Source: an uncultured Erysipelotrichales bacterium (GTDB lineage: Bacteria > Bacillota_I > Bacilli_A > Erysipelotrichales > Coprobacillaceae). From it: DNA of 53,244 nt. The notes beneath the pieces are model-generated. The model was not told where the DNA came from, did no database searches, and worked only from the letters and a program-made list of their open reading frames with translations. Made by a program: the position numbers and the translations under genes. This document shows positions 33,037-41,863 of this stretch, in pieces (within the stretch, counting starts at the first letter, position 1; each line of letters begins with the position of its first letter). The DNA lies in assembly GCA_910579135.1 (NCBI GenBank), contig CAJTTM010000017.1:1-53244 (forward strand), in the 5' to 3' direction.

Positions 33037-34642
33037 AATACATTCCTTGAGGCATAGATGGTTCATCTTCTTTTATAGAAGCAACCCCTGCTTCAGTTGT
33101 AATAAACAATGCAGAAATACTAGCAGCATTTAATAATGCACTTCGTGTTACCTTTGTTGGATCTATAATTCCTTTGTCAAACATCGAAACCCATTGACCC
33201 TCTTTTGCATCAAATCCAATATCTTCTTTTTCTTTGATTTGTTGTTCTACAATTTCATCACCATTAAATCCTGCATTTTCTCCAATCTGCGCCATAGGAG
33301 CTAATAATGCATCTAATACAATTTTAATACCTTTTTGTTTATCAACATTCTTATCTTTTAGTTTATCTTTTAACGAAGAATATGCATTAACTAAGGTTGC
33401 TCCTCCTCCCATAACAATTCCTTGAGATACTGCAGCTTTTGTTGCATTTAAAGCATCTTCTATTCTTAGTTTCTTTTCTTTAAGTTCTACTTCTGTAGCT
33501 CCCCCAACTTTTATAACAGCAACACCATTAGAGAGTTTACCTAGTCTTTCAGCTAAATTTTTCTTACTAAATTCATCCTTAACATTTTCTATTTGACTAT
33601 TGATTTCATTAATTCTCTTTTCTATATCTTCTTTTAATCCATTTCCACCAATCATTGTTGTGTAATCTTTTGTAATATGAACTTTCTTTGCAGAACCCAA
33701 ATCGTCCATTACTGTATCTTTTAAATTCATATTCAAATCTTTATTAATGAATTTTGCTCCTGTTAAAGTAGCTATATCATTTAATATATCTTTTTGGTTA
33801 TCCCCAAATCCTGGGGCCTTTGTCGCAGCAATATTAAATGTACCTCTAAGTTTATTAACAACAAGTGTTGAAATAACTTCTTGTTCAAAATCATCAGCAA
33901 TCAATAATAAAGGTCTATTCGATTGCATTACTTGTTCTAAAAGAGGTAAAATTTCTTGAATTGTATTAATCTTATAATTCGTAATCATAATTAATGGATT
34001 ATCTAAATCAATAGTCATTTTTTCTCTATCCGATACTAAATATGGAGAAACATATCCCTTATCATATTGCATTCCTTCAGCAATTTCTAACACAGTATCA
34101 AAACTATTTGATTCATCTACACTAATAACACCATTTCTACCAACCTTTTCCATTGCTTCAGCAATATATTTACCAATTGTACTATCTCCAGAAGAAATCG
34201 TTGCAACATTTTCAATCTCTGCATTTGTCTCAACTTTTTTAGAACACTCTAATATATATTGAGAGACTTCTTTACTAGCAAATTCGATACCTTCTCTCAT
34301 TAATACTGGATTTGCTCCTTTAGATACAGCCTTCATTCCATCATTTATCATAGATTGAGCTAATATAGTTGCAGTTGTCGTTCCATCGCCAGCCACATCA
34401 TTTGTTTTATTTGCAACTTCATAAACAAGTTTAGCACCCATATTTTCAAATTTATCTTCTAACTCTATTTCTTTTGCTATTGATACCCCATCATTTGTAA
34501 TTAATGGTGTGCCATACCCTTTATCTAAAACAACGTTTCTACCCTTAGGTCCAATTGTGACTTTAACGGCATCAGCTAAAATATTGACACCCTTTAACAT
34601 TGAATCTCTAACATCACTTGAAAATCTTATTTCCTTACTCAT
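33035..34642 (-). CDS. groEL: chaperonin GroEL (Hsp60)
   Basis: A 535-aa ATP-dependent chaperonin forming double heptameric rings with GroES. Diagnostic segments are KVTIGPKGRNVVLDKGYG, the ATP-binding VAGDGTTTATILAQ, KISTIQ-like KINTIQEILPLLEQ, and GIVMGGGATLVNAYSS. The C-terminus ends EDEPSMPQGMY without the usual GGM repeats. It lies 12 bp downstream of groES, and heat-shock control by HrcA is expected from the CIRCE elements upstream of groES. Confidence 0.98.
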   Translation of the reverse strand: MSKEIRFSSDVRDSMLKGVNILADAVKVTIGPKGRNVVLDKGYGTPLITNDGVSIAKEIELEDKFENMGAKLVYEVANKTNDVAGDGTTTATILAQSMINDGMKAVSKGANPVLMREGIEFASKEVSQYILECSKKVETNAEIENVATISSGDSTIGKYIAEAMEKVGRNGVISVDESNSFDTVLEIAEGMQYDKGYVSPYLVSDREKMTIDLDNPLIMITNYKINTIQEILPLLEQVMQSNRPLLLIADDFEQEVISTLVVNKLRGTFNIAATKAPGFGDNQKDILNDIATLTGAKFINKDLNMNLKDTVMDDLGSAKKVHITKDYTTMIGGNGLKEDIEKRINEINSQIENVKDEFSKKNLAERLGKLSNGVAVIKVGGATEVELKEKKLRIEDALNATKAAVSQGIVMGGGATLVNAYSSLKDKLKDKNVDKQKGIKIVLDALLAPMAQIGENAGFNGDEIVEQQIKEKEDIGFDAKEGQWVSMFDKGIIDPTKVTRSALLNAASISALFITTEAGVASIKEDEPSMPQGMY

Positions 34643-34654
34643 TTTCTCTTCCTC

Positions 34655-34915
34655 CTATTCAATAATTGCTAAAATATCTTTTTCATTTATAATAATGTAT
34701 TCATCTTCACCAATATTAAACTGAGTCCCTGAATATTCTTTAAATATAACTATTTGATTCACCTCTAATAAGCTATCACACTTTGGACCAACTGCAATAA
34801 CCTTTGCTTGATTATTCGCTTTTTCCTTAGGAGCAGTCAATATAATACCACTTGCAGTTGTCGTTTCAGCCTTCTCTTTTTTTAATATTACATTACTATT
34901 TAATGGTTTTAACAT
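34655..34915 (-). CDS. groES: co-chaperonin GroES (Hsp10)
   Basis: An 86-aa lid of the GroEL chamber. It begins MLKPLNSNVILKKEK, carries the mobile-loop region ETTTASGIILTAPKEK and ends EYIIINEKDILAIIE. Of three in-frame starts I chose the one 7 nt from GGAGG; the two upstream are too close to or in front of it. It is slightly shorter than the typical 94 residues. Two CIRCE operators lie upstream. Confidence 0.96.
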   Translation of the reverse strand: MLKPLNSNVILKKEKAETTTASGIILTAPKEKANNQAKVIAVGPKCDSLLEVNQIVIFKEYSGTQFNIGEDEYIIINEKDILAIIE

Positions 34916-34931
34916 TTTCATTCCTCCTTTT

Positions 34932-34958
34932 TTAGCACTCTCCAACCACTTGTGCTAA
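34932..34958 (-). promoter_or_regulatory. CIRCE element 1 (imperfect)
   Basis: TTAGCACTC-N9-TTGTGCTAA; one arm is perfect and the other has two mismatches to the HrcA-binding consensus TTAGCACTC-N9-GAGTGCTAA. It sits between the likely groE -10 (TATAAT, 34972-34967) and the groES RBS. Confidence 0.85.
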
Positions 34959-35000
34959 CAATGCTTATTATAACCCTTTTTGTGAACTGGAAATGAATTT

Positions 35001-35027
35001 TTAGCACTTATACAAAAAGAGTGCTAA
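35001..35027 (-). promoter_or_regulatory. CIRCE element 2
   Basis: TTAGCACTT-N9-GAGTGCTAA, one mismatch to consensus. It lies upstream of the groE -10, and 27 bp before the -35 of the divergent hydrogenase promoter. Confidence 0.92.
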
Positions 35028-35053
35028 ACAAATAAACTTTTTCTCAAAAATGT

Positions 35054-35082
35054 TTGTGAAAATATTATTTTTCTAGTATGAT
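35054..35082 (+). promoter_or_regulatory. promoter of the hydrogenase operon
   Basis: TTGTGA, a 17-bp spacer and TATGAT, 30 bp before the first hydrogenase ATG. TTGTGAA is also a Rex half-site, but the second half is poor. Confidence 0.7.
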
Positions 35083-35111
35083 AGATTATAAGGATATAGG
35101 AGGAAAATAAG

Positions 35112-35612
35112 ATGGACAAAAATTGTTTATGTGATTTAGTTAAAGAACACGAAAGTACAATTCGTGGTATTTGTAAAAAATACTCAGATTCCCCAGGTTC
35201 TTTAATTAGCATTTTGAATGATGTTCAAGAAGATTTTGGTTTTTTACCAATTCAAGTTCAAGAAATCATCGCCCAAGAAACAGGTATTGCATTATCTGAG
35301 ATCTATGGTGTTACTACTTTTTACTCACGTTTTAGTTTGACACCAGTTGGAAAACATAAAGTTAGTGTTTGTTTAGGAACTGCTTGTTATGTAAAAGGTT
35401 CTCAATCTTTATTAGATGGTTTTAAAAGAGCTCTAGATGTTGATGTTGGAGAAACAACTGCTGATAATCAATTTACTCTAGAAGCAACTCGTTGTATTGG
35501 AGCATGTGGATTAGCTCCTGTTGTAACTGTTGATGAAGATGTTTTTGGTAATACAAAAACAGAGGATATCGCCGATATTATCGGTAAATATATCGATAAG
35601 GAGGAAAACTAA
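35112..35612 (+). CDS. hydC: NADH-linked [FeFe]-hydrogenase subunit, NuoE-like (HydC/HndA)
   Basis: A 166-aa thioredoxin-fold [2Fe-2S] subunit. Helices PGSLISILNDVQEDFGFLP and IYGVTTFYSRF are those of NuoE. The cluster cysteines are in SVCLGTACYVKGS (about residue 85) and ATRCIGACGLAPV (about 127). It is the first gene of a tightly packed operon with NuoF-like and catalytic subunits, which together match NAD-dependent or electron-bifurcating hydrogenases. GGAGG lies 8 nt upstream. Confidence 0.95.
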   Translation: MDKNCLCDLVKEHESTIRGICKKYSDSPGSLISILNDVQEDFGFLPIQVQEIIAQETGIALSEIYGVTTFYSRFSLTPVGKHKVSVCLGTACYVKGSQSLLDGFKRALDVDVGETTADNQFTLEATRCIGACGLAPVVTVDEDVFGNTKTEDIADIIGKYIDKEEN

Positions 35613-37495
35613 TGGATACTGTAACTTTAGATCGTATTCAACAAGAAAGATATGATGAGATTAAAATGCGTTTGACTCATGAACCATGTAAATGTAAACA
35701 CATTATGGTATGTGGTGGTTCTGGTTGTCATTCAGCTAAGTCTGGTGAGCTTATTAAAGAATTAAGAAAGCTTATTAAAGATGAAAAATTAGAAGATGAA
35801 GTTGAAGTTGTTCAAACTGGATGTTTTGGTTTATGTACAAAGGGTCCTATTGTTTTAGTTCAACCTGAAGATACATTCTATTCTAAAGTTCAAGTTGAAG
35901 ATGCTCATGATATTATTTCTATGCATATTAAAGAAAATCGTATTGTTGATCGTTTATTAGTTAGAGAAAATGATGGAAAAGTTGTTGAAAAATTAGATGA
36001 TTTAAATTTCTATAAGAAACAACAAAGATTGGTTTTAAGAAACTGTGGATTAATTGATCCTGAAAGAATTGAAGATTATATTGCCTTAGATGGATATCAA
36101 GCATTGAAAAAATGTTTATTTGAATTGACACCAGAACAAGTTGTTAATGAGATAAAAGATTCTGGATTAAGAGGACGTGGTGGTGCTGGGTTTTCTACAG
36201 GTAGAAAATGGGAGATCTGTGCTCAAGTTGAGGGTGATATTAAATATGTTGCCTGCAACGCTGATGAAGGTGATCCAGGTGCATTCATGGATCGTTCTAT
36301 ATTAGAGGGTGATCCTCATTCTGTTATTGAAGCCATGGCTATTGCTGCTTATGCAATTGGCGGTCAATATGGATATATTTATGTAAGAGCTGAATATCCT
36401 ATGGCTGTTCATCGTTTATCAACTGCAATTGAACAAGCTAGAGAAAAAGGATTATTAGGTGATCATATTTTAGGAACTGACTTTAGTTTTGATTTGGAAA
36501 TTCGTTATGGAGCTGGAGCGTTTGTTTGTGGTGAGGAAACTGCTTTATTAAATTCAGTAGAAGGTAAACGTGGTGAACCTAGACCTAGACCACCATTCCC
36601 TGCTCAATCTGGTTTATTTGGTAAACCAACTTTATTAAATAATGTTGAAACATATGCTAATATTACTCAAATTATTTTAAAAGGAGCAGATTGGTATAGT
36701 TCTATTGGGACTGAACGTTCTAAGGGAACAAAGGTATTTGCTTTAGGTGGTAAGATCAATAATGTTGGTCTTGTAGAAGTTCCTATGGGTATTACTTTAA
36801 GAGAAATTATCTATGATATTGGTGGAGGTATTCCAAATGATAAAGCGTTTAAAGCTGCTCAAACTGGAGGTCCTTCTGGAGGATGTTTACCTGCTAGCAT
36901 GTTAGATATTTCTGTTGAATATGATGAATTAGTAAAAGCTGGTTCAATGATGGGTTCTGGTGGACTTATTGTTATGGATGAAGATAACTGTATGATTGAT
37001 ATTGCAAAGTTCTATTTAGATTTCACTGTTGATGAATCATGTGGAAAGTGTTCTCCATGTCGTATTGGAACAATGCGTTTATATCAAATCTTAGATAAGA
37101 TTACTAAAGGTCATGGAACTTTAGAAGATTTAGATAAATTAGAAGAATTAGGATTAGCTATTAAAGATATGTCTGTATGTGGTTTAGGACAATCTGCACC
37201 TAATCCAGTATTAAGTACATTGCATCACTTTAGAGATGAATATGAAGCTCATGTCGTTGATAAAGTATGTCCTGCTGGTGTATGTAAAGATTTAGTTGAA
37301 TATACGATTATTGAGGATAAGTGTCGTGGTTGTACATTATGTTCTCGTAACTGTCCTGTTGGGGCTATTAGTGGTGCTATTAAACAAGTACATCATATTG
37401 ATCCTAGTGTTTGTATTAAATGTGGATTATGCTTAACTAAGTGTAAGTTTGGTGCTGTTGTTTTAGGGAAATCTAAAAAGGAGGATGAAGAATAA
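35612..37495 (+). CDS. hydB: NADH-linked [FeFe]-hydrogenase subunit, NuoF-like (HydB/HndC)
   Basis: A 627-aa flavin/iron-sulfur subunit. Residues 1-125 are a thioredoxin-like [2Fe-2S] domain (CGGSGCHSAKSG, TGCFGLCTKGP). The NuoF core binds FMN and NADH (SGLRGRGGAGFSTGRKW near 188, CNADEGDPGAFMDR) and carries ESCGKCSPCRIGT near 476. The C-terminus has two 4Fe-4S motifs (CRGCTLCSRNCP, CIKCGLCLTKCK). Its start overlaps the stop of the NuoE-like gene by 1 bp. This is the full HydB layout of bifurcating enzymes, in which NADH and ferredoxin feed H2 formation together. Confidence 0.96.
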   Translation: MDTVTLDRIQQERYDEIKMRLTHEPCKCKHIMVCGGSGCHSAKSGELIKELRKLIKDEKLEDEVEVVQTGCFGLCTKGPIVLVQPEDTFYSKVQVEDAHDIISMHIKENRIVDRLLVRENDGKVVEKLDDLNFYKKQQRLVLRNCGLIDPERIEDYIALDGYQALKKCLFELTPEQVVNEIKDSGLRGRGGAGFSTGRKWEICAQVEGDIKYVACNADEGDPGAFMDRSILEGDPHSVIEAMAIAAYAIGGQYGYIYVRAEYPMAVHRLSTAIEQAREKGLLGDHILGTDFSFDLEIRYGAGAFVCGEETALLNSVEGKRGEPRPRPPFPAQSGLFGKPTLLNNVETYANITQIILKGADWYSSIGTERSKGTKVFALGGKINNVGLVEVPMGITLREIIYDIGGGIPNDKAFKAAQTGGPSGGCLPASMLDISVEYDELVKAGSMMGSGGLIVMDEDNCMIDIAKFYLDFTVDESCGKCSPCRIGTMRLYQILDKITKGHGTLEDLDKLEELGLAIKDMSVCGLGQSAPNPVLSTLHHFRDEYEAHVVDKVCPAGVCKDLVEYTIIEDKCRGCTLCSRNCPVGAISGAIKQVHHIDPSVCIKCGLCLTKCKFGAVVLGKSKKEDEE

Positions 37496-39255
37496 TGGCA
37501 AAGATGGTTCATTTAACAATTAATGGAAAAAACATAGAAACTCCTGAAGGATCTACTATTCTTGAAGCCGCAAGACATGCTGGTATTGATATTCCAACAC
37601 TTTGTTATTTAAAAGATATCAATGAAATTGGTGCTTGTCGTATGTGCTTGGTTGAAGTTGAAGGTATGCGTACTTTACAAGCTGCTTGTGTTTATCCAGT
37701 TAGAGAAGGAATGGTTGTTAATACAAGAAGTAAACGTGTTAGAGAAGCAAGAAGAATTAATTTGGAATTAATTTTATCTAACCATGAAAAGAGTTGTTTA
37801 AAATGTCCAAAGAACAATCATTGTGAATTACGTACTTTAGCTGGTAAGATGGGTATTACTGATATTCGTTTTGAGGTTGAACCACCAAATAGAAGTAAGG
37901 ATTTCACAAACACTTCAATTGTAAGAAATAATAATAAATGTATTTTATGTCGTCGTTGTGTGGCTGTTTGTAAACATATTCAAAAAGTTGAAGCTATTGA
38001 TGTTACAATGCGTGGTATGAATGCTCATATTACAAATGCTTTTGATAGACCAACTGAAGATTCCGAATGTATTTTATGTGGTCAATGCATTACTGTTTGT
38101 CCAACTGGAGCTTTAAGAGAAAAACGTAATATTGATGAAGTATGGGATGCCTTAGGTGATCCAAATAAACATGTTGTTGTTCAAGTTGCTCCTGCTGTTA
38201 GAGCAGCCTTAGGAGAAGAATTTGGTTATCCAATTGGAACTAATGTTGTTGGAAAGATGGTAACTGCTTTACGTGATTTAGGTTTTGATAAAGTATTTGA
38301 TACAAATACTGGTGCTGACTTAACAATTATGGAAGAAGGAACTGAATTATTACATCGTGTACAAAATGATGGTGTTCTTCCAATGATTACATCATGTTCA
38401 CCTGGATGGATTAAATACTGTGAACATTTCTTCCCAGAATTTATTCCTAATTTATCAAGTTGTAAATCGCCACATATGATGTTTGGGGCTATTCTTAAAT
38501 CTTATTATGCTAAGAAAGCAAATATTGATCCAAAAGATATGTATGTTGTATCAGTTATGCCTTGTGTTGCAAAGAAATTCGAAATCACAAGAGATGGTAT
38601 GGAAGTTGATGGAAACAAAGATGTTGATGCAGTTATTACAACTCGTGAATTAGCTGCAATGATCAAAGAAGCAAGTATTAATTTTGATGGATTAGATGAT
38701 AGTTCATTTGATAATCCATTTAATGAAGCAAGTGGTGCTGCTGCGATATTTGGTGTTACTGGTGGTGTTATGGAAGCTGCTTTACGTACTGTTGCAGAAA
38801 AGATTATTGGCAGAGAATTAGATAGTGTTGATTTCTATGAAGCTCGTGGTAAAACTGGAACTAAAGAAATCTTTATTAATGCAGGTGGAATGACATTAAA
38901 AGGATTAGTTGTTAGTGGTGTAGGTCGTGCAAAAGAGATTTTAACTGAAATTAAAAATAATGATGGAAAATCAGATTATCACTTTATTGAAGTCATGGGA
39001 TGCCCTGGAGGATGTATCATGGGTGGTGGACAACCAATCTATGATTCAGTAACTCGCGAACATGTTGATGTCTTCAATAAACGTGCTAGTGTATTATATG
39101 ATATTGATAGTCATAGTAAAGTACGTAAATCTCATAAGAATCCTGATATGGATAAATTATATGAAGAATTCTTAGGAGAACCAAATAGTGAAACTGCTCA
39201 TAAATATTTACACACTCACTATAATGCAAGAAGTCGTTTTGGAAAGATAAAATAA
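37495..39255 (+). CDS. hydA: [FeFe]-hydrogenase catalytic subunit (HydA/HndD)
   Basis: A 586-aa H2-forming subunit. The N-terminal [2Fe-2S] ferredoxin domain has CYLKDINEIGACRMCLVEVEG split over residues about 37-58. Next comes the His-Cys cluster (HEKSCLKCPKNNHCELR), two 4Fe-4S motifs (CILCRRCVAVCK, CILCGQCITVCP), and the H-cluster signatures TSCSPGWIKY (about 299), MPCVAKKFEI (about 355) and GCPGGCIMGGGQP (about 502). All H-cluster cysteines are present. It follows hydB with a 1-bp overlap. The maturation genes hydE, hydF and hydG are not in the window. Confidence 0.97.
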   Translation: MAKMVHLTINGKNIETPEGSTILEAARHAGIDIPTLCYLKDINEIGACRMCLVEVEGMRTLQAACVYPVREGMVVNTRSKRVREARRINLELILSNHEKSCLKCPKNNHCELRTLAGKMGITDIRFEVEPPNRSKDFTNTSIVRNNNKCILCRRCVAVCKHIQKVEAIDVTMRGMNAHITNAFDRPTEDSECILCGQCITVCPTGALREKRNIDEVWDALGDPNKHVVVQVAPAVRAALGEEFGYPIGTNVVGKMVTALRDLGFDKVFDTNTGADLTIMEEGTELLHRVQNDGVLPMITSCSPGWIKYCEHFFPEFIPNLSSCKSPHMMFGAILKSYYAKKANIDPKDMYVVSVMPCVAKKFEITRDGMEVDGNKDVDAVITTRELAAMIKEASINFDGLDDSSFDNPFNEASGAAAIFGVTGGVMEAALRTVAEKIIGRELDSVDFYEARGKTGTKEIFINAGGMTLKGLVVSGVGRAKEILTEIKNNDGKSDYHFIEVMGCPGGCIMGGGQPIYDSVTREHVDVFNKRASVLYDIDSHSKVRKSHKNPDMDKLYEEFLGEPNSETAHKYLHTHYNARSRFGKIK

Positions 39256-39267
39256 GAGGATTTATTT

Positions 39268-40158
39268 ATGAAAAAGGGTTTTAAATTTATATTAGTCGTT
39301 GCTTTATCTTTAACTATGTTTGGATGTCATTCTAATGAAAAGACAAGCATAAATATATTATGTCCAACTGGTGCTCCATCACTTTCACTAGTGAGTGAAT
39401 ATGAAAATCTTATCAAAGATGGGCATGTTGATTTTGTGGATGGTAGTGATACTTTAGTATCAGAACTTGTAAAAGATAATAGTGAATATGATATGATTAT
39501 TGCGCCTATTAATGTTGGTGCTAAACTTATGGCTGAAAAACAGACTCAATTTCAACTTACAGGAGTCTTAACATGGGGAAATCTATATTTAGTTGGAACA
39601 GATGAAAAAGAACTTCAAAACGAAGGAGAAATTGCTTTATTTGGTAAAGGTTCTGTTCCAGAAAGAATATATAGCCACTCTGTTAGTCAATTTGATATTC
39701 ATTTAAAAGCTAAATATTATAATTCAGCAACTCTAGTACAACAACAGTTGATATCTAAAAAAGTAAAAGTTGGATTGTTAGCTGAACCTTTAGCTACTGC
39801 AACTATTGCAAAGGCTAAGCAAAGTAATCTTGAATTAAGGATAATTGGAGATTTACAAATGAATTATGATCATGGACAGGGTTATCCTCAAGCGAGTATT
39901 TTTGTTAAGAAAGATAAAGATTTAAATGATTTATTAGATAAAATTGATGAATTTACTAATAATGGTTATCCTCATTTAAAGGAAAATATTGATAAAGTTG
40001 GTATTGAAAAGCTTGGATTACCTAATAGTGATATTGCAGTGAAATCTATCGAAAGACAAAATCTTCATTATAAAAAAGCAACTGATTGTAAAGAAGTTAT
40101 AACTTCATTCTTAAAATCTTTTAATATTGAATTTAGCGATGATATGATACATGATTAG
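39268..40158 (+). CDS. ABC transporter substrate-binding lipoprotein (SsuA/THI5-like)
   Basis: A 296-aa exported lipoprotein with lipobox MFGC and the lipidated Cys at residue 20. The mature protein resembles the NMT1/THI5/SsuA class of binding proteins (INILCPTGAPSLSLVSEYE, DMIIAPINVGAKLMAEK, VGLLAEPLATATIAKA). These bind taurine or sulfonates, nitrate, or thiamine-precursor-type ligands; this one's ligand is unknown. It lies 12 bp after hydA and overlaps the permease gene, so it may be co-transcribed with the hydrogenase. Confidence 0.9.
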   Translation: MKKGFKFILVVALSLTMFGCHSNEKTSINILCPTGAPSLSLVSEYENLIKDGHVDFVDGSDTLVSELVKDNSEYDMIIAPINVGAKLMAEKQTQFQLTGVLTWGNLYLVGTDEKELQNEGEIALFGKGSVPERIYSHSVSQFDIHLKAKYYNSATLVQQQLISKKVKVGLLAEPLATATIAKAKQSNLELRIIGDLQMNYDHGQGYPQASIFVKKDKDLNDLLDKIDEFTNNGYPHLKENIDKVGIEKLGLPNSDIAVKSIERQNLHYKKATDCKEVITSFLKSFNIEFSDDMIHD

Positions 40159-40867
40159 AAAATGTATTTCTATTATTGGATTTATGATGGTATGGCAGAT
40201 AGTAGCGTTTATTGTTAATAAACCTATTATCCTGCCTTTTCCTTTTGAAGTTATAACAAAGATGAGCGAGCAATTAAGTGATTCATCTTTTTATCTTGCT
40301 ATTCTTTATACTTTAATGCGTACATTTATAAGCTTTATAATTGCTTTAATATTAGGTATTACATTAGGGCTTATAAGTGGATTATCAAAGAAATGTAAAG
40401 AATATATATTACCAGTTATATCTATTCTTCAAACAATACCTCAAATAGCATATATTCTTATTATACTATTTTGGTTTTCATCATTAACATCAATGATTAT
40501 TATTGTATGTTTAATGCTTATACCTGTGTTTTATTATAATACCTTAAATGGTATAGAAAATATTAATCCAGAATTGCAAGATATTATTTTGTTATATCAT
40601 CAACCTTTATCATATACTATACCTAAAATCTATTTACCTCTTATTAAAAGTCATATAGTATCAGCGATAGATACTTGTTTACCATTAAGTTTAAAAATAG
40701 GTGTTATGGCGGAGATATTTGTACAAACAAATTATGGCATAGGTTCAAAATTATATCTTGCAAGAACACAAATTGATATGGTAAGCATTATTGCATTAAC
40801 AATTTGGATGATTATTATTATCCTTATTATAACTGAATTATATCGTTATATAATTTTTAAAAAATAA
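40151..40867 (+). CDS. ABC transporter permease (SsuC/TauC-like)
   Basis: A 238-aa permease with about six membrane segments, including LILGITLGLISGLSKKCKEY and SILQTIPQIAYILIILFWF, typical of the SsuC/ThiX family. The coupling region around INPELQDIILLYHQPLSYTIPKIYLPL stands at the EAA-loop position but is divergent. It overlaps the lipoprotein gene by 8 bp. An ATPase gene would be expected next, but mobile-element debris follows. Confidence 0.9.
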   Translation: MIRKCISIIGFMMVWQIVAFIVNKPIILPFPFEVITKMSEQLSDSSFYLAILYTLMRTFISFIIALILGITLGLISGLSKKCKEYILPVISILQTIPQIAYILIILFWFSSLTSMIIIVCLMLIPVFYYNTLNGIENINPELQDIILLYHQPLSYTIPKIYLPLIKSHIVSAIDTCLPLSLKIGVMAEIFVQTNYGIGSKLYLARTQIDMVSIIALTIWMIIIILIITELYRYIIFKK

Positions 40868-40924
40868 ATTATAATATGAAACGAGGTAATATTAATATAT
40901 AAACAATATTATAATGAATACTTT

Positions 40925-41071
40925 ATGAAATGCTTACAAGAATTAAAAGATACAAATATTTCTAAAATACAAAATGGTATGAAAAAATTAAAGAAAGAAT
41001 TTAAAGAAGATGATTATGATACAGTTATTAGTCCTTTTGTAAGTGTAATGAGCAATCAAATTATTCCTTAG
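40925..41071 (+). CDS. small charged ORF, possibly a gene remnant
   Basis: A 48-codon frame rich in Lys, Glu and Asp (KKLKKEFKEDDYDTVISPFV), predicted helical. The frame is open for about 11 codons further upstream, but no standard start or RBS lies there (GAGGTAATA is out of frame). It may be the end of an older gene cut at the mobile-element boundary. Not recognised. Confidence 0.3.
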   Translation: MKCLQELKDTNISKIQNGMKKLKKEFKEDDYDTVISPFVSVMSNQIIP

Positions 41072-41414
41072 ATTGATGGTAGTACTGTGAGTTTTTCGTT
41101 TTAGTATAATGTTAGGGGATTTTTGAGTATGGATTTTAAGTTTAAGATTTTTTCTTTTATGTCTGCAATTGGTTATGTTTATGCAACCGATGTTGGATAG
41201 TGTGGAGGGGCAATAAACAAATACAAGTAAACAAAGGGACTTTCTTAATCCTTAAAAGACTATGACATTAACGGTTATAGTCTTTTTTCGTGCAGTAATT
41301 ACTGTATGAAATGAACTCCTATTACCCCAAGCGGAGAAATACCCAACAATGATATTCCGCAATCCAAACTCCCGACAAGTAACGAGAAAAAATCATATAT
41401 AAGCACCACAATCA
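41072..41414. other. debris at the edge of mobile-element DNA
   Basis: No complete gene. A 23-codon frame (41129-41200, MDFKFKIFSFMSAIGYVYA) looks like a decayed signal-peptide start. Base composition becomes clearly more GC-rich from about 41290, marking foreign sequence. Confidence 0.45.
41254..41288 (+). terminator. intrinsic terminator inside mobile-element debris
   Basis: Ten-bp stem AAAAGACTAT/ATAGTCTTTT with a 13-nt loop, ending in T. No intact gene precedes it. Confidence 0.65.
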
Positions 41415-41609
41415 ATCCATATCACAGGAGAACAAACCACCACACTCTACACAGGGGATAAGACAGTTATGCGAAAAATTGACGCACTTGTTGTTGACTA
41501 TCCCAACACATACAAGCTGACAGGACAGGATGAGGTATCTAAGACCTATTCCTTTCCGAAGTCATACGTTAGTTACCGCAAACCAAGGGGTAGTCAGCAT
41601 CAAGCATAG
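41415..41609 (+). pseudogene. coding fragment of a mobile-element gene
   Basis: An open frame of about 64 codons with no start of its own. It reads ITGEQTTTLYTGDKTV, then MRKIDALVVDYPNTYKLTG and DEVSKTYSFPKSYVSYRKP, and ends at TAG. Codon use (GAC, AAC, CTG, CCC, CAG) is unlike the AT-ending codons of the neighbouring genes. I associate the sequence with conjugative elements of Lachnospiraceae-type Firmicutes but cannot name the gene. Confidence 0.5.
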
Positions 41610-41751
41610 GAAACGAGCAAGGCAGATGATGATTGCAAAAAACAAGACAAAGGAGTCTTGAGCAAACTTAAATGGAAGTATGTTTGTATTTGTGGTAGAA
41701 TAAATTCATTAAACAATTCTATAAAATTGGACTAATAGCAGAAAAAACAGC

Positions 41752-41818
41752 AGTTGCAACTAATAGGTGCCATATAGTTGCCCATATTTTCTATATAGTT
41801 GGTAGAGTGCAACTGGAT
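41752..41818. promoter_or_regulatory. repeated AGTTG/CAACT motifs upstream of the XRE membrane gene
   Basis: A palindrome AGTTGCAACT (41752-41761), two direct repeats ATATAGTTG (41772-41780, 41793-41801) 21 bp apart, and AGTTG-N8-CAACT (about 41797-41814). Two-turn spacing suggests an operator for the regulator encoded just downstream. Confidence 0.45.
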
Positions 41819-41863
41819 AAATTAGTATATTATTACTATCAGAATTATACGGAGGTGCGTAAT

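Noticed and set aside
33234..34724. Plus-strand open frames opposite groEL and groES
   Set aside because: They are antisense to two highly conserved genes, lack RBSs and have no recognisable domains.
35054..35075. Rex site at the hydrogenase promoter
   Set aside because: Only the first half (TTGTGAA) fits; the second half does not match TTCACAA, so I did not call an operator.
35024..35212. Minus-strand frame across the groE/hydrogenase gap
   Set aside because: It runs through CIRCE 2, the hydrogenase promoter and the start of hydC; no RBS or homology is apparent.
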